A stretch of DNA of 64,000 nucleotides from Marinobacterium mangrovicola (GCF_004339595.1 NZ_SMFU01000007.1:1486658-1550657); one strand, 5' to 3'. Positions 18,771 through 29,380 are shown, counted from the first letter of the stretch. The notes: generated by a model not told the origin, from the sequence alone. Numbers and translations are program-made.

Positions 18771-20591
18771 TTAACTCTGTTTTTCCCGCTCCAGATCAGC
18801 ATCCCGAGCCTGATCGACCTGCTCCGGTGCCTCGCCCTCAGCGCTGTCATCGTCGGATTCAGTCTTCGCCTCAGACCCATTTTCAGATACCGATTCAGGC
18901 TCAGCAGAGGCTTCCACTGCAGAAGAAGCTTCCTCTGTATCGACTGCAGAATGCTCCACCTCGTTAGAATCCAACGCCTCAGGTTTTACCTCAGACTGCT
19001 CGTTGACCTCGTTAAGGACAGACGCCGATGTGCTGCTATCGCCCTGATCCTGGGAGACCTTTTCCTCAGCCTGCGGCGCTGCAGGCTCGGAATCAGCAAC
19101 CACTTCAGACGCGCTGTTTTCGCCAGCCTCAGTGGAGCTTTCGACTTCGCTCTCAGGCTCAACCGCCGCTTCGACCGGTTTTTCGTCATGCGCCTCTTGG
19201 CTATCACTCTTGTCCTGAGTTACAACCGGCTCCTTCTTCTCGAGCGGTTTCAGCAACTCGGGATCAGGGTGCACGCACTCAAGCTTAACGCCGGTTTCTT
19301 CCTCAACCTGGGGAATCATGAAGGAATCATCCTCGCAGGCGAAGCAGATGGAGGTACCGCTCGCACCAGCACGTCCGGTACGACCGATGCGGTGGACGTA
19401 ATCGTCCGCATCATCCGGCAACTGGTAGTTGATCACGTGAGTTACGCCGTCTATATGGATGCCGCGACCGGCCACATCCGTAGCCACGAGGACCTGGATT
19501 TTGCCACTACGGAAATCCTCCAGCGTCTTGAGGCGCTTGTTCTGCGGAATCTCGCCGGACATCAGCGCGGCACGCAGACCATCTTTGCGCAATTTCTCGG
19601 CCAGTGAGCGCGTTTCATGGCGACGGTTACAGAAAACAATCGCCCGCTCGATACCGTTAACCTGCAGATAGTTGATCAGAAGCTGGTATTTCTCATGACT
19701 GGAAACCAGGAACACCGTCTGGGACACGTTGTCCGTGGTTTTATGCTCCGACTCGATCTCGATATGCACCGCATCCATGGTCCACTGACGTGCCAGGCGC
19801 ATCACATCTTCAGTGAATGTGGCGCTGTAGAGCAGTGTCTGGCGCTCCGCGCCCTTGCGTGGCGTCTGGCGGATAATAGTGCGCACATCCGGGATGAACC
19901 CCATGCTGAGCATGCGGTCCGCCTCATCAAGCACAAGTACTTCGATGTTGTAGAGATCGATCTCCTTGCCGCGTACAAAGTCGATCAAACGACCCGGGGT
20001 GGCAACAAGAATATCGACAGGCGCTTCGGACAACTGCTTGCGCTGCTTATCGTAATCCATGCCGCCGACGAGAGAGACGACACTCAGGCCTGCGTATCGG
20101 CAGAGCCCTTCCGCATCCGACGCGATCTGCAGAGCCAGCTCACGAGTCGGTGCGATGATCAGCGCTCGAGGCTCGGCCAGTTTACGTTCGCCCTCGATCT
20201 GAAAGTCCAGCAGGTCGGTGATAATACCGATCAGGAAAGCGGCCGTTTTACCGGTACCGGTCTGCGCCTTGCCGATAATATCCTTACCCTCAAGGGCGGG
20301 CTCAATTGTCTCCGCCTGAATCGGCGTGCAGTACTGATAGCCCTGGTCAGCGATGGCATGCATCAGCACATCAGGCAGACTGAAATCATGGAAGCGTTTT
20401 TTACCTTCCGCAGGCTCAACCTTGAAGCAGGCCGGAGTCCAGCCCTGCTGTACCGGCTTTTTCTTCGCCGCTGCAGGCTTGCGTGAACGGCGACGACGAC
20501 GCGGTTTACGGTTTTTGTCGCCGTTATTTTCGCCGCTCTTGTCTGCGCTGTTGTTTTCCGGATTCGGCTGATTTTTCTCGTCTGTACTCAA
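18771..20591 (-). CDS. rhlB: DEAD-box RNA helicase, RhlB-like, with long acidic tail
   Basis: ATP-dependent RNA helicase, probably acting in RNA decay or remodelling. Residues 25-45 are a basic patch ([18 protein letters not shown]). The core follows: Q-motif CTPIQAETI, Walker [28 protein letters not shown] in [12 protein letters not shown], then [14 protein letters not shown] and the [10 protein letters not shown] motif. After about residue 440 a roughly 160-residue tail is almost all Glu/Ser/Ala/Asp/Val with no predicted fold. E. coli RhlB is about 421 residues, so both ends are extended here. It resembles pseudomonad RhlB more than RhlE. It is first in a minus-strand run with gpsA and sixA. 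Confidence 0.88.
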   Translation of the reverse strand: MSTDEKNQPNPENNSADKSGENNGDKNRKPRRRRRSRKPAAAKKKPVQQGWTPACFKVEPAEGKKRFHDFSLPDVLMHAIADQGYQYCTPIQAETIEPALEGKDIIGKAQTGTGKTAAFLIGIITDLLDFQIEGERKLAEPRALIIAPTRELALQIASDAEGLCRYAGLSVVSLVGGMDYDKQRKQLSEAPVDILVATPGRLIDFVRGKEIDLYNIEVLVLDEADRMLSMGFIPDVRTIIRQTPRKGAERQTLLYSATFTEDVMRLARQWTMDAVHIEIESEHKTTDNVSQTVFLVSSHEKYQLLINYLQVNGIERAIVFCNRRHETRSLAEKLRKDGLRAALMSGEIPQNKRLKTLEDFRSGKIQVLVATDVAGRGIHIDGVTHVINYQLPDDADDYVHRIGRTGRAGASGTSICFACEDDSFMIPQVEEETGVKLECVHPDPELLKPLEKKEPVVTQDKSDSQEAHDEKPVEAAVEPESEVESSTEAGENSASEVVADSEPAAPQAEEKVSQDQGDSSTSASVLNEVNEQSEVKPEALDSNEVEHSAVDTEEASSAVEASAEPESVSENGSEAKTESDDDSAEGEAPEQVDQARDADLEREKQS

Positions 20592-20616
20592 AGGACTACC
20601 TATGTAATTTGTCGAA

Positions 20617-22785
20617 TCAATATGCTATTTCGCGGCGAAACGGCGGCAAAGCGTCCAGAAGCAGTCGGCCGTAGCGCCGGGTCACCACTCGGCGATCCAG
20701 CAGCACCACGCGCCCACTATCCTCCTCTGTTCGCAACAGACGGCCCACCGCCTGGGTGAGCCGCATGGAGGCGGTAGGAACCGACCAATCGGAAAATGCA
20801 TTCCCGCCCTGCTGTTCTATCCACTCCGCGAGTGTGGCATCCACCGGATCATCCGGAACGCCAAACGGCAATTTGGTGATAATAACTTCGGTCAGGTATC
20901 CGCCGGGCAGATCCACCCCCTCCGCAAAGGAGGCCAGACCGAAAATAACGCTAGGCTCTCCGCTGTCAACGCGCTGACGATGACACTTCAAAATCTCCTG
21001 GCGACTCAGATCACCCTGAGCGAGGACCCTATTCTTAATGGATTCAGGCTGGCGTTCAAGGGCTGTCCGCATTTGGCGCCAGCTGCTGAACAGAACGAGG
21101 GCTGCGCCAGCCTTGGCTAAACGCGCCGTGAGGATCTCTGCCACCTCTTCGGTGTGCGACTGAGGGTCGCCGGGATCGGTACGCATCGCCGGCACTTCCA
21201 ATACCCCTTTATTGTAGTGATCAAAGGGGCTTTGCAGCTTCTCACAGAGCGTGTCGGCCGGCAGGCCCAGCTGCTCCAGCAGCCGATCAAAACGGCCCAG
21301 AGCCGTCAAGGTGGCAGAGGTCACCACCGCCCCAAAGCAGACATCCCATAGATGCTCCTTCAACGTATCGGCGGACGACACCGGCGCACTGCGCATTTCC
21401 AGATCGGTCAGGCCATTATTGTCGATCCGTGAAACCCAGCGCGCCGTCGGTGAGCGCCCTTCCAGGTCTTTGGTCGCAAAACTGCGAGCCAGCCAGCTAA
21501 GCTGCTGCACACGCCCCCAGAGCCTGCCAAGCTGCGGATACCAGCGTTCAGCAAGGCTTCGGTCCACCTCGGCGATTTCACCTTCCATCGCCTCTCGCAA
21601 CACTGAAACAACCTGTTCAAGGTGCTGAGAAACTCGCTCTGATGAGCTTGTCAGGTCGCGACAGGCCAAACTCAGCGCTTCGGATACACGCCCCTGAGGG
21701 AAGCGCACACGAGAGGTCGACTCTTCACTGTCAAAGAGTGCATGCAGGATGGGATCTATCTGTTCCAGCGTTAACAACGCATCACTAACCGGCCGCTGCA
21801 GCCGCTCAGCCGGATCCCGCAAAGCGATCGCACCTTCCGCCTCCTCGACCAGCGCACCAAGCTTGCGGGGAATCCCCTGCAGCAGCTTCTGGCTGGCCCC
21901 GAGTCGCGCCGAAAACGCGAAATGGCCACTGGCTTTATCAGCCAGATGATGACCCTCATCGAAGATATAGATGGTATCAGCCGGATCCGGCAGTATTGCA
22001 CCACCGCCAAGCGCCAGATCAGCCAGCACCAGGTCGTGGTTGGCTACAACCAGCTGAACACTATCCAGCTGTTCGCGGGAGCGATAAAAGGGGCAGGCGG
22101 AAAAGTTGACGCAGCGCCGGTTACTGCACTGCATATGATCGCTCGTCAGCGGCCGCCAGATCTGATCGTCCAGGGTATCCGGCAGATTGTCTCGATCGCC
22201 ATCCCAACGACCGGAGGCCAGCTTGTCGACCAGATCCCGATACAGTGCGCGGGTTGCCGGGTCGAGCACCTCAGCTTCTTCATCTTCATAAAGCGCCATC
22301 TGGCCGAGATCGCCCTGGCGTTCCAGGTGCTGCTCTATCTTATTGATACAGAGATATCGCCCACGCCCCTTCGCCAGCTGGTAGTCGATAGAGATACCGG
22401 CATGCTCGACAATTTCAGGCAGATCCTTGTTAACCAGCTGTTCCTGCAGCGAGACCGTCGCGGTCGAGAGGACAACCTTCTTCTTCCGTGCCGCAGCCAC
22501 CGGCAGAACAGAGAGCAGATAGGCGATGGTTTTACCTGTACCGGTACCCGCTTCTACGACAGTGACATGCTTCTCACCGAGGCGCTCACCTTTTTCACCG
22601 GTACCTATAGCCGCAAGACCACGAGCAATCACCGCGATCATCTGTTTCTGGGCGCCACGCGCTCTCAACCCCTTACTGCCCAGAAAACGGCTGTAAGCAG
22701 ACTGAATACTCTCTTTAAGCGCTTTGTCCAGCAAACCTGGAACCTCCCGGATCGAAACGGCGGGCATCATAGCAAGAGCGCGCAT
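20617..22785 (-). CDS. dinG: ATP-dependent DNA helicase DinG
   Basis: XPD-like 5'-3' DNA helicase with an iron-sulfur cluster, acting on D-loops, R-loops and forks. Walker A is [14 protein letters not shown] near residue 78. Four cluster cysteines are visible: one in [10 protein letters not shown] and three in [15 protein letters not shown]. The Walker B variant is [10 protein letters not shown]. The C-terminal helicase block includes [17 protein letters not shown] and [16 protein letters not shown]. The 722-residue length is close to E. coli DinG. It is divergent from lexA, and the two SOS boxes in the 76-bp gap can serve both genes. The start is ambiguous among ATGs at 22785, 22770 and 22767; none has a strong ribosome site. 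Confidence 0.94.
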   Translation of the reverse strand: MRALAMMPAVSIREVPGLLDKALKESIQSAYSRFLGSKGLRARGAQKQMIAVIARGLAAIGTGEKGERLGEKHVTVVEAGTGTGKTIAYLLSVLPVAAARKKKVVLSTATVSLQEQLVNKDLPEIVEHAGISIDYQLAKGRGRYLCINKIEQHLERQGDLGQMALYEDEEAEVLDPATRALYRDLVDKLASGRWDGDRDNLPDTLDDQIWRPLTSDHMQCSNRRCVNFSACPFYRSREQLDSVQLVVANHDLVLADLALGGGAILPDPADTIYIFDEGHHLADKASGHFAFSARLGASQKLLQGIPRKLGALVEEAEGAIALRDPAERLQRPVSDALLTLEQIDPILHALFDSEESTSRVRFPQGRVSEALSLACRDLTSSSERVSQHLEQVVSVLREAMEGEIAEVDRSLAERWYPQLGRLWGRVQQLSWLARSFATKDLEGRSPTARWVSRIDNNGLTDLEMRSAPVSSADTLKEHLWDVCFGAVVTSATLTALGRFDRLLEQLGLPADTLCEKLQSPFDHYNKGVLEVPAMRTDPGDPQSHTEEVAEILTARLAKAGAALVLFSSWRQMRTALERQPESIKNRVLAQGDLSRQEILKCHRQRVDSGEPSVIFGLASFAEGVDLPGGYLTEVIITKLPFGVPDDPVDATLAEWIEQQGGNAFSDWSVPTASMRLTQAVGRLLRTEEDSGRVVLLDRRVVTRRYGRLLLDALPPFRREIAY

Positions 22786-22820
22786 ATTAAAACAGACGAT
22801 TGCTTGACGCAGAAAAAATA

Positions 22821-22836
22821 CTGTATAAAACTACAT
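22821..22836. promoter_or_regulatory. SOS (LexA) box 1 in the dinG/lexA gap
   Basis: CTGTATAAAACTACAT fits the CTGT-N8-ACAG LexA site with a single mismatch (final G to T). It lies 35 bp upstream of the dinG ATG and 26-41 bp upstream of the lexA start candidates. A -35-like TTGACG is at 22804-22809 on the lexA strand. Autoregulation of lexA and control of dinG are expected. Confidence 0.8.
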
Positions 22837-22839
22837 GTA

Positions 22840-22855
22840 CTGTATAAATAGACAT
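22840..22855. promoter_or_regulatory. SOS (LexA) box 2, abutting the lexA start
   Basis: CTGTATAAATAGACAT again fits CTGT-N8-ACAG with one mismatch (G to T). It begins 3 bp after box 1, so the two centres are 19 bp apart, on nearly the same DNA face, as in the paired boxes of E. coli lexA. Its last base is directly followed by an ATG at 22856. Confidence 0.78.
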
Positions 22856-22861
22856 ATGACG

Positions 22862-23479
22862 ATGAAACTAACAAAACGCCAAAGCGAAGTACTCGACTGC
22901 ATCCGCCGCCACATCGATGAGACCGGCTACCCGCCGACGCGTGCCGACATCGCCCGCGACCTGGGTTTCCGTTCTGCCAATGCCGCTGAAGAGCACCTCA
23001 AGGCACTGGCCCGCAAAGGCGCCATCGAAATCACACCGGGCACCTCCCGCGGCATCCGCCTACCGGAAGCCCCGCAGGAAGCCGCCAACGATGGCTTGCC
23101 CATTGTCGGCCAGGTTGCTGCAGGTGAGCCGATCCTGGCCCAGGAACACATCGACAACTATTGCGCCATCGGCGCCGAGTTTTTCCGCCCCAACGCCGAC
23201 TACCTGCTGCGGGTACGCGGCATGAGCATGAAAAACATCGGCATCCTGGATGGCGACCTGCTCGCGGTACATCAGACACCGGAAGCCCGTGAGGGCCAGA
23301 TAGTGGTGGCACGCATTGGCGATGAGGTCACCGTCAAACGCTTTCATCGTGAAGGACAGATGGTTTACCTGATTGCGGAAAATGAAGAGTTCGCGCCCAT
23401 CGAGGTAGACCTGGCTGAACAGGAACTTCAGATCGAGGGGCTGGGTGTCGGCGTGATCCGGCAAAGAGCCGACCTTTAA
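22862..23479 (+). CDS. lexA: LexA repressor
   Basis: SOS repressor and self-cleaving protease. Residues 1-65 form the winged HTH ([53 protein letters not shown]). The cleavage bond is the Ala-Gly in [10 protein letters not shown], the catalytic Ser is in [17 protein letters not shown], and the Lys in [14 protein letters not shown] 22862 (MKLTKRQ) gives 205 residues, the usual length, and matches typical MxKLTxRQ starts. ATG 22856 (MTMKLTKRQ) is also possible. Two SOS boxes precede it. sulA follows by 20 bp, so RecA-triggered LexA cleavage should induce both. Confidence 0.96.
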   Translation: MKLTKRQSEVLDCIRRHIDETGYPPTRADIARDLGFRSANAAEEHLKALARKGAIEITPGTSRGIRLPEAPQEAANDGLPIVGQVAAGEPILAQEHIDNYCAIGAEFFRPNADYLLRVRGMSMKNIGILDGDLLAVHQTPEAREGQIVVARIGDEVTVKRFHREGQMVYLIAENEEFAPIEVDLAEQELQIEGLGVGVIRQRADL

Positions 23480-23499
23480 AGACAGACAGAGGTGCCAGC

Positions 23500-23928
23500 A
23501 TGTACGCATCAGCGATAGATTACAGCGCCAATCCGGCTCAGGCTCATAACGCCCAGCCGAGCAATGCATTAACCGGACGGGTTACCGAGATCATCCAGCA
23601 CAGCAAAGAGGTATCACTTGCTGGCCTGTTGCTGCCTATGCTGGCCCAACTGAGTCGTCAAAACCGCTGGCTGGCCATCGTTGGCGCACCCGCGGAGATC
23701 TCGCGCGAATCTCTGGCCGAAGCCGGTGTCGACATGGAGCACCTCTGGTTTCTCAAACCCAGCGAAAAACACTCCACGCTGGACCTGGCCAGAAGAGCCC
23801 TGGAAGCCCGTACCTGCCACGCGGTCGTATCCTGGCACTCAGATCTAGATGAGACAGGAATGAGCCAGCTGCAGCTCTCTGCGTCGGCCAGCGATACTCA
23901 GGGGATCGTGGTGCGCGGCGGGCACTAA
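23500..23928 (+). CDS. sulA: SulA-type cell division inhibitor
   Basis: SOS-induced inhibitor that binds FtsZ and blocks septation during DNA damage. The 142-residue protein shows the RecA-like SulA fold: EVSLAGLLLPMLAQLSRQNRWLAIVGAP near residue 37 (short parts: LLLPMLAQLS, RWLAIVGAP), then LWFLKPSEKHSTLDLARRAL and HAVVSWHSDLD. A strong ribosome site AGAGGT precedes ATG 23500. It is 20 bp downstream of lexA, the pseudomonad lexA-sulA arrangement. A hairpin at 23917-23935 spans the stop codon. Confidence 0.87.
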   Translation: MYASAIDYSANPAQAHNAQPSNALTGRVTEIIQHSKEVSLAGLLLPMLAQLSRQNRWLAIVGAPAEISRESLAEAGVDMEHLWFLKPSEKHSTLDLARRALEARTCHAVVSWHSDLDETGMSQLQLSASASDTQGIVVRGGH

Positions 23929-23935
23929 GCCCGCC
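23917..23935. terminator. Hairpin across the sulA stop codon, between convergent genes
   Basis: GGCGGGC and GCCCGCC pair perfectly around a 5-base loop (ACTAA) containing the sulA stop. There is no T-run on either side, so it is not a textbook intrinsic terminator. It lies between the convergent sulA and DUF6586-like genes. Confidence 0.4.
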
Positions 23936-23966
23936 GGTGAATACCGCTACAGCCGCAGAAAATTCT

Positions 23967-24494
23967 CTACCACTCCAGCATGGAGCCGCGCAGACGCTCC
24001 ACCAACTGATCCAACGCTGTAAACCAGCTGCGGTATTCCGCCAAAAGCTCCGGATCTTCAGAGTGATCTGGATTGACCTGCACCACGTGAATTTCCGACA
24101 GACTTTGTGATTGATCAGAACGCTGCGGGTGCCCATCCGTAGCCGACCAGCAGGCATCGTAGGCACGATAGAGCCTGCTCAGCCAACTCTCCCTTGAATC
24201 CACCAGCTGCACCAGCTCATTGGCCTCAGGAGCCTCCTGACCGGTCTGTTCCAGCTGTCGCTGGAGATCACTGACGCTACCGATCATCGACGGATCGATT
24301 CGATAACGTTCAGCGATCTCACGCAGGAAAGAGTGCACCGCGCCGGCAAGATGGAACAGCACCGACTCGTTATAGGATTCAACCAAACCATGCCTGTTCC
24401 AGCTGTTGCTCACCTGGGACGCATCGAGCGCCTCCAGGTGAAGCCGAACGAAGCTGAGCTTCTGGTTGGTCCGCGATAGATAGATGTCGCTCAT
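23967..24494 (-). CDS. Conserved DUF6586-like protein
   Basis: A 175-residue soluble protein beginning MSDIYLSRTNQKLSFVRLHLEA, mostly helical, with SYNESVLFHLAGAVHSFLREIAE (short parts: YNESVLFHLAGAVHSF) and a C-terminal LAEYRSWFTALDQLVERLR. It matches, from memory, the DUF6586 family that lies between sulA and topA in Pseudomonas. No catalytic motif, signal or membrane segment is seen. It follows topA... on the minus strand it lies 18 bp downstream of topA's stop, so it is the distal gene of that transcript. Function is unknown. Confidence 0.82.
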   Translation of the reverse strand: MSDIYLSRTNQKLSFVRLHLEALDASQVSNSWNRHGLVESYNESVLFHLAGAVHSFLREIAERYRIDPSMIGSVSDLQRQLEQTGQEAPEANELVQLVDSRESWLSRLYRAYDACWSATDGHPQRSDQSQSLSEIHVVQVNPDHSEDPELLAEYRSWFTALDQLVERLRGSMLEW

Positions 24495-24512
24495 CAGGCC
24501 TCCGCTGAGCAG

Positions 24513-27149
24513 CTACTTTTTCTTGCGCGCATGTTCTGTGCGCCACTGGCCGTCCACGTAATACGCGCGCCAGCCTGTAGCTTTACCATCCTTCTCGGAC
24601 ATCACATATTGCTCTTTCGTCTTGCGGCTGTACCGAACCACTGCCGGATTGCCCTCTTCATCCTTTTCAGGCGCATCAAGCAGGTAGTGATACTTGGGAT
24701 CAATATCCGCGCGGTGCGGGATCAGCTCACTGACCAGCGGGGCACGGGTTTCCCGGTTTTTCGGGAACTGACTGGCCGCCAAAAACAGTCCACTGGCACC
24801 ATCACGCAGCACATAGGTGTCATCGACTTTTTGGCACTGCAGTTCCGGCATCGGCACGGGATCGATCTTCGGCGGCGCCACTTCACCGTTTTTCAGCAAC
24901 TTGCGCGTATTTTTGCAATCACCGTTCGTACAACCAAAGAACTTGCCGAAACGGCCAGTCTTAAGCTGCATCTCGGAACCACACTTGTCACACTCGATCA
25001 CCGGGCCATCATAACCCTTGATCTTGAAGCTGCCCTTTTCGACCTCGTACCCCGGGCAGTCCGGGTTGTTACCACAGACATGCAGCTTGCGCTCAGTGTC
25101 GACCAGATAGGCCTCCATCGCCGCACCACAGAGATCGCAGCGATGTTTGTTGCGCAGAATGCGGGACTCCTCTTCGTCATCCCCATCCACGCTGACTACC
25201 TCATCCCCCGGAATCAGGTTGATGGTCGCCTTGCAACGCTCTTTCGGCGGCAGGTTATAACCCGAGCAGCCAAGAAACACACCGGTACTGCCGGTACGAA
25301 TCATCATCTTGCGTCCACATTCCGGGCAATCGATATCGGTGGGCGTCGGCGTATTCGGTCGCATCCCCTCTTCAGGATCCTGCGCCTGCTCCAGCTTCTT
25401 CTCGAAGTCGGTATAGAAACGGTTGAGCAACTGTTTCCAGTCCATATCGCCCTGAGCCACCTCGTCGAGGTACTCTTCCATACGGGCGGTAAAGCCGTAG
25501 TCCATCAGATCAGAGAAGTTTTCACCAAGCCGCTCGGTAACGATATCGCCCATCTTTCTGGCATAGAAACGGCGTGCCTGAACCTCTACATAACCACGGT
25601 CCTGAATCGTCGAGATGATCGACGCATAGGTCGACGGGCGGCCAATACCCCGTTTTTCCAGCTCTTTAACCAGGCTTGCTTCGGTGTACCGCGGTGCAGG
25701 TTTGGTAAAGTGCTGCTTCGGATCCAACGCCTGCAGTACCAGCGATTCGCCCGGCTTCACATCCGGCAGAATCAGGTCTTCATCACCCTTACCCTTGCTG
25801 CCCATCACCCGAGTGTAACCGTCAAACTTGAGAATACGGCCCTTGGTGGTCAGTTCGAATTCGCCGGCTTTCACCTGCAAGCGCGTGCTGAGATAACGCG
25901 CCGGCGTCATCTGACAAGCCAGGAACTGGCGGCGGATCAGGTCGTAAAGACGCACAGCATCCGCATCCATACCGACCAGCGAATCGGGTGCCATGTTGAC
26001 GTCGGACGGGCGAATCGCCTCGTGCGCTTCCTGGGCTCCCTCTTTGGAACTGTAACGAACAGGATCGGCGGGCAGGTATTCATCGCCGAACGTACTCTGG
26101 ATATGCGCGCGACAAGACTCCACCGCCTCAGCACTGAGGTTGGTAGAGTCGGTACGCATGTAGGTGATATAGCCCGCTTCATACAGGCGTTGCGCCAGCG
26201 TCATCGTCTTCTTGACGCCAAAACCAAGCCGGGTGCTGGCAGCCTGCTGCAGGGTCGAGGTAATAAACGGCGCCGACGGCTTGCTGCTGGTAGGCCGGTC
26301 TTCCCGGTTGACCACCTCGAAAGTTTCACCGCGCAGCAGCTTGAGCGCCGCTTCTGTCTGTTCTTCATTGGTCGGGCGGAAGTTGGCGCCGGACTGTTTG
26401 ACCACCTGAAGGCGCAACGCCTCTTCTTTGGGGGTTAACGCATCGGCATGCACTTCCCAGTACTCATCGGGCACGAACGCGCGGATCTCACGTTCCCGCT
26501 CGACAACCAGCTTTACCGCAACCGACTGAACACGGCCGGCGGAAAGGCCGCGGGCGACCTTTTCCCACAACAGCGGGGAAACCATGTAGCCGACCACGCG
26601 ATCAAGAAAACGCCGCGCCTGCTGGGCGTTGACGCGATTCAGGTCCAGCTGACCCGGTTCCTCGAAAGCTTCCTTGATCGCTTTCTTGGTAATCTCGTTG
26701 AAAACGACTCGACGGAAACGCGAATCATCGCCACCGATGGCTTCCCGCAGGTGCCAGGCGATCGCCTCCCCTTCGCGGTCCAAATCCGTTGCGAGATAGA
26801 TTTCGTCGGCGGAGCGGGCGAGCTTTTTCAGCTCATCAACCACTTTCTCCTTGCCAGGCAGTATTTCGTAGTGAGCGTCCCAATCTTTTTCGGGATCCAC
26901 ACCCATCCGCGCAACAAGCTGCTCTTTTGCCTTGCGCTTTTTATATTCCGCCTTGTCTTCCGGCGACATCTTACGTGTTAACGCTGCCTGCTTGGCGCGC
27001 TCTTTGGGATCGCTCTTGGTCGCACTGCCACTGGTCGGCAGATCGCGAATATGACCAACGCTCGACTTCACCACGTACTGGCTGCCGAGGTACTTGTTGA
27101 TCGTTTTCGCCTTAGCCGGCGACTCCACAATAACGAGCGTTTTACCCAT
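24513..27149 (-). CDS. topA: DNA topoisomerase I
   Basis: Type IA topoisomerase that relaxes negative supercoils. The TOPRIM domain opens with [20 protein letters not shown] and has [13 protein letters not shown] near residue 117. The active-site Tyr lies in [13 protein letters not shown], and the block [23 protein letters not shown] (short part: [11 protein letters not shown]) is conserved. The C-terminal region has several four-Cys zinc ribbons: CPECGRKM with [12 protein letters not shown] with [10 protein letters not shown], and CDKCGSEM with CTNGDC. The start is ATG 27149, one codon inside an in-frame TTG. The 878-residue length is normal for gammaproteobacteria. Confidence 0.97.
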   Translation of the reverse strand: MGKTLVIVESPAKAKTINKYLGSQYVVKSSVGHIRDLPTSGSATKSDPKERAKQAALTRKMSPEDKAEYKKRKAKEQLVARMGVDPEKDWDAHYEILPGKEKVVDELKKLARSADEIYLATDLDREGEAIAWHLREAIGGDDSRFRRVVFNEITKKAIKEAFEEPGQLDLNRVNAQQARRFLDRVVGYMVSPLLWEKVARGLSAGRVQSVAVKLVVEREREIRAFVPDEYWEVHADALTPKEEALRLQVVKQSGANFRPTNEEQTEAALKLLRGETFEVVNREDRPTSSKPSAPFITSTLQQAASTRLGFGVKKTMTLAQRLYEAGYITYMRTDSTNLSAEAVESCRAHIQSTFGDEYLPADPVRYSSKEGAQEAHEAIRPSDVNMAPDSLVGMDADAVRLYDLIRRQFLACQMTPARYLSTRLQVKAGEFELTTKGRILKFDGYTRVMGSKGKGDEDLILPDVKPGESLVLQALDPKQHFTKPAPRYTEASLVKELEKRGIGRPSTYASIISTIQDRGYVEVQARRFYARKMGDIVTERLGENFSDLMDYGFTARMEEYLDEVAQGDMDWKQLLNRFYTDFEKKLEQAQDPEEGMRPNTPTPTDIDCPECGRKMMIRTGSTGVFLGCSGYNLPPKERCKATINLIPGDEVVSVDGDDEEESRILRNKHRCDLCGAAMEAYLVDTERKLHVCGNNPDCPGYEVEKGSFKIKGYDGPVIECDKCGSEMQLKTGRFGKFFGCTNGDCKNTRKLLKNGEVAPPKIDPVPMPELQCQKVDDTYVLRDGASGLFLAASQFPKNRETRAPLVSELIPHRADIDPKYHYLLDAPEKDEEGNPAVVRYSRKTKEQYVMSEKDGKATGWRAYYVDGQWRTEHARKKK

Positions 27150-27352
27150 CAAGAAAAATCCTTAAACAAACTAAATCCGACCCCGGAAGCTGCGTGCATA
27201 TATAAGTGTTGCCTGTACAGGGGTCAAGCAAAGGCGTTAAATCGGCCAACAATAGAGGAATACGGAGATGAAGGCCGGTAGATCGCAAAGTCAGCGCGGG
27301 CACTTTATACTTCATGGCGCTAACTGTCTCTTTTTTCAGAGTGCCAAACTTA

Positions 27353-28063
27353 ATGCTGTCAGACAATCTACTCTATGTCGTGCTTATTGCACTGGTCGGT
27401 CTTGCCGCCCTGGCGGCGAACTATGTCATCACCACTCGGGAGGCCCAGAATAAGTTTCGCGCCAACCGCCTGAAGTGGCTTAAACAGCAATCCGAACATA
27501 CGCTTAACGCACTCGCCGTCCTCAAGGAAGTAGGCTCCCGCCCGGACATCATCGACAAGCTCAACCAGCACGCTATGTCGCTTATCGAAGAGATCAATGC
27601 CCTGGCTCCAGACTCGGATCTAATGCAGGAGATCGTCCGCAGCAAGGAATCCACCGACCGTATTCAGAAGCGCCCTGGCGGACTGGAAAGCGACCGTGCG
27701 GTGCGTCGTGCACAAATCTATCTGAACTTTGCTGAAAAACTTCTGCTGGAGATGGGCAAGAAGGGACGCATCACGCCACAACTTGCCCAGGCCTATCAGC
27801 AGGAGCTGTACTGGCTCAACGTATCCATGGTCACCGAAGCGCACATCAACCAGGCGGAACGGATGCAAAAGAACGGCGAACGCCACGGCGCCCTGGCGCA
27901 CTACAAACACGCCAAGGCGGTTCTGGTGCGCGCCACGGTGCCACAGCAACAAAAACAGGCACTGCAACAGCGCCTGCAGCAGGAGATCGACAAACTGCAA
28001 CCCAAGCGCGATTACGGTGCTGGCGCTCTGGCCGATTCGCTGGACGATTATTTAAACCAGTAG
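27353..28063 (+). CDS. Membrane-anchored helical protein next to topA
   Basis: A roughly 236-residue protein with one N-terminal membrane segment (LLYVVLIALVGLAALAANYV) and a long Gln/Lys/Glu-rich helical body. It contains QAYQQELYWLNVSMVTEAHI and ERMQKNGERHGALAHYKHA, the latter suggesting a TPR-like helical pair. I recall an uncharacterised family in this same place beside topA in Pseudomonas. ATG 27353 is preferred because it places the membrane helix near the start and has AGAG upstream; the frame is also open from ATG 27314. It is probably an inner-membrane protein facing the cytosol. Function is unknown. Confidence 0.75.
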   Translation: MLSDNLLYVVLIALVGLAALAANYVITTREAQNKFRANRLKWLKQQSEHTLNALAVLKEVGSRPDIIDKLNQHAMSLIEEINALAPDSDLMQEIVRSKESTDRIQKRPGGLESDRAVRRAQIYLNFAEKLLLEMGKKGRITPQLAQAYQQELYWLNVSMVTEAHINQAERMQKNGERHGALAHYKHAKAVLVRATVPQQQKQALQQRLQQEIDKLQPKRDYGAGALADSLDDYLNQ

Positions 28064-28082
28064 ACCAGTCACAGCTGCCGCT

Positions 28083-28304
28083 TCAGACCGGCTCGAAACG
28101 CGCGACCTGCTCTCCACTGTCCACCACTACCTTTTCGGTAAACATATCGTAGGGCCTCACCCAGAGACCGAAATCGCCATACAACGGGCGATAAACCACC
28201 AGCCACTCTTCGGTTTCCGAGTGGCGTGCCAGCCCGATAACCTCGTAGTCTTTTCCCTTGTAATGACGGTAAATTCCGAGCGCAAGCTGCGGGGCACTGC
28301 TCAT
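28083..28304 (-). CDS. DUF1653 family protein
   Basis: A 73-residue protein of the DUF1653 family, with the hallmark order LGIYRHYKGKDYEVIGLARH, then TEEWLVVYRPLYGDFGLWVRP and MFTEKV. This small beta-rich fold has no assigned function that I know of. ATG 28304 is chosen because GAGGT lies six bases upstream; in-frame ATGs at 28316 and 28343 lack this. It follows the preceding minus-strand gene by about 39 bp and converges with the helical membrane-protein gene. Confidence 0.88.
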   Translation of the reverse strand: MSSAPQLALGIYRHYKGKDYEVIGLARHSETEEWLVVYRPLYGDFGLWVRPYDMFTEKVVVDSGEQVARFEPV

Positions 28305-28343
28305 TTCAGACCTCATATATCCGGTTTCCCATGCAGATCTCAT

Positions 28344-28847
28344 TTAGATTCGGGCTTCGATCAACGGATCGATGGCAGCTTTGATCCGATCCAGCGCGGC
28401 TTCATCACCTTCTCGCCAGAATACATTCAGATGGATCGGGGTCGATTCCAGCGCTATCGCATCGGCTGGCAAATCAGCAAGCGTCTCACACAGTGCCGCC
28501 AACCGCGCACCGTCCAACCGGCCCTCGCCACTGATCCAACTCCAGCCTTGCGGCAACCCCTCTTGATCCAGGGTTTCTGCGCGGCAGACCTGCCAGCTCA
28601 CCCAGCTATCTTTCTGCTGACTGCTGAGATTGGTGCGCACCTGACGGTAAACGGGAACACTGAGTGTCTCAGCTTCCGCCTCCCCTTTCTGGCGCGGCAT
28701 TTTTAGCTGCGCGATCTGCACCTGAAACCCCAGCCCCCGGGCCTTCAAGCGCAGGTTAGCCTGAAACCTCTCTCTTGGACTCGGCATGACCCACATCACC
28801 GATCCCACGAGAGATGACACCACCAGGATGATGATTAACCATTTCAT
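28344..28847 (-). CDS. Membrane-anchored protein of unknown function
   Basis: A 167-residue protein with one N-terminal hydrophobic segment (MKWLIIILVVSSLVGSVMWV), best read as a membrane anchor because no clear signal-peptidase site follows. The body is a soluble domain with a Trp-rich centre (KDSWVSWQVCRAE, GWSWISGEGRL) and ends LDRIKAAIDPLIEARI. I recall similar conserved genes near topA/uup in Pseudomonas, without a known function. It is 39 bp upstream of the DUF1653 gene on the same strand and divergent from uspA. Confidence 0.72.
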   Translation of the reverse strand: MKWLIIILVVSSLVGSVMWVMPSPRERFQANLRLKARGLGFQVQIAQLKMPRQKGEAEAETLSVPVYRQVRTNLSSQQKDSWVSWQVCRAETLDQEGLPQGWSWISGEGRLDGARLAALCETLADLPADAIALESTPIHLNVFWREGDEAALDRIKAAIDPLIEARI

Positions 28848-28928
28848 GATGTTATTATCCTTAAAGAGATACTAAAAAAACCCGGTCGTACCCCACGGCC
28901 GTGGTCCAGTCGACAAGGAGCCCAGACT

Positions 28929-29366
28929 ATGGCCCGTTATTCTCGAATTCTGCTTGCCATCGACCTGTCCGAGGAGTGCCCTCAACTTTCGGATCGCGCG
29001 GTTGAGCTTGCCCGCATGAACCAGGCCCAGCTGAGTCTGATCCACGTGGTCGAGCCCCTTAGCTTTGCTTATGGCGGTGATGTGCCCATGGATCTCTCCA
29101 CCATTCAGGAGCAGCTGGACGAACATGCCCGCAGCAAACTCAACGCCTATGCCGAACAGCTGAGCTACCCGGTAGACAAAAAGTTTGTCGTTACAGGCAA
29201 TACCGAAACTGAGATCCACCAGGTTGCCAGCAACGAAGATACCGACCTGATTATCGTCGGCAGCCACGGCCGCCACGGCCTCGCGCTGCTGCTTGGTTCG
29301 ACCGCCAACGGCGTGCTGCACGGCGCGCCCTGCGACGTGCTGGCCGTGCGCGTCAAGAAAGACTGA
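28929..29366 (+). CDS. uspA: Universal stress protein, UspA family
   Basis: A 145-residue single-domain universal stress protein. It starts RILLAIDLSEECPQLSDRAV and ends with the nucleotide-binding signature GSHGRHGLALLLGSTANGVL, which keeps the G-2x-G-9x-GS pattern of ATP-binding members. Probably a cytosolic dimer involved in survival under stress or stasis. The ribosome site AAGGAGC is upstream of ATG 28929. Its promoter region holds the perfect 12-bp palindrome CCACGGCCGTGG at 28893-28904. It converges with uup over a strong hairpin. Confidence 0.93.
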   Translation: MARYSRILLAIDLSEECPQLSDRAVELARMNQAQLSLIHVVEPLSFAYGGDVPMDLSTIQEQLDEHARSKLNAYAEQLSYPVDKKFVVTGNTETEIHQVASNEDTDLIIVGSHGRHGLALLLGSTANGVLHGAPCDVLAVRVKKD

Positions 29367-29380
29367 CAGACCTGCCCGAC

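Noticed and set aside
24531-26438. 635-codon open frame on the plus strand opposite topA
   Set aside because: It lies fully antisense to a well-supported topoisomerase gene and has no domain-like composition; high-GC codon bias commonly leaves the opposite strand open.
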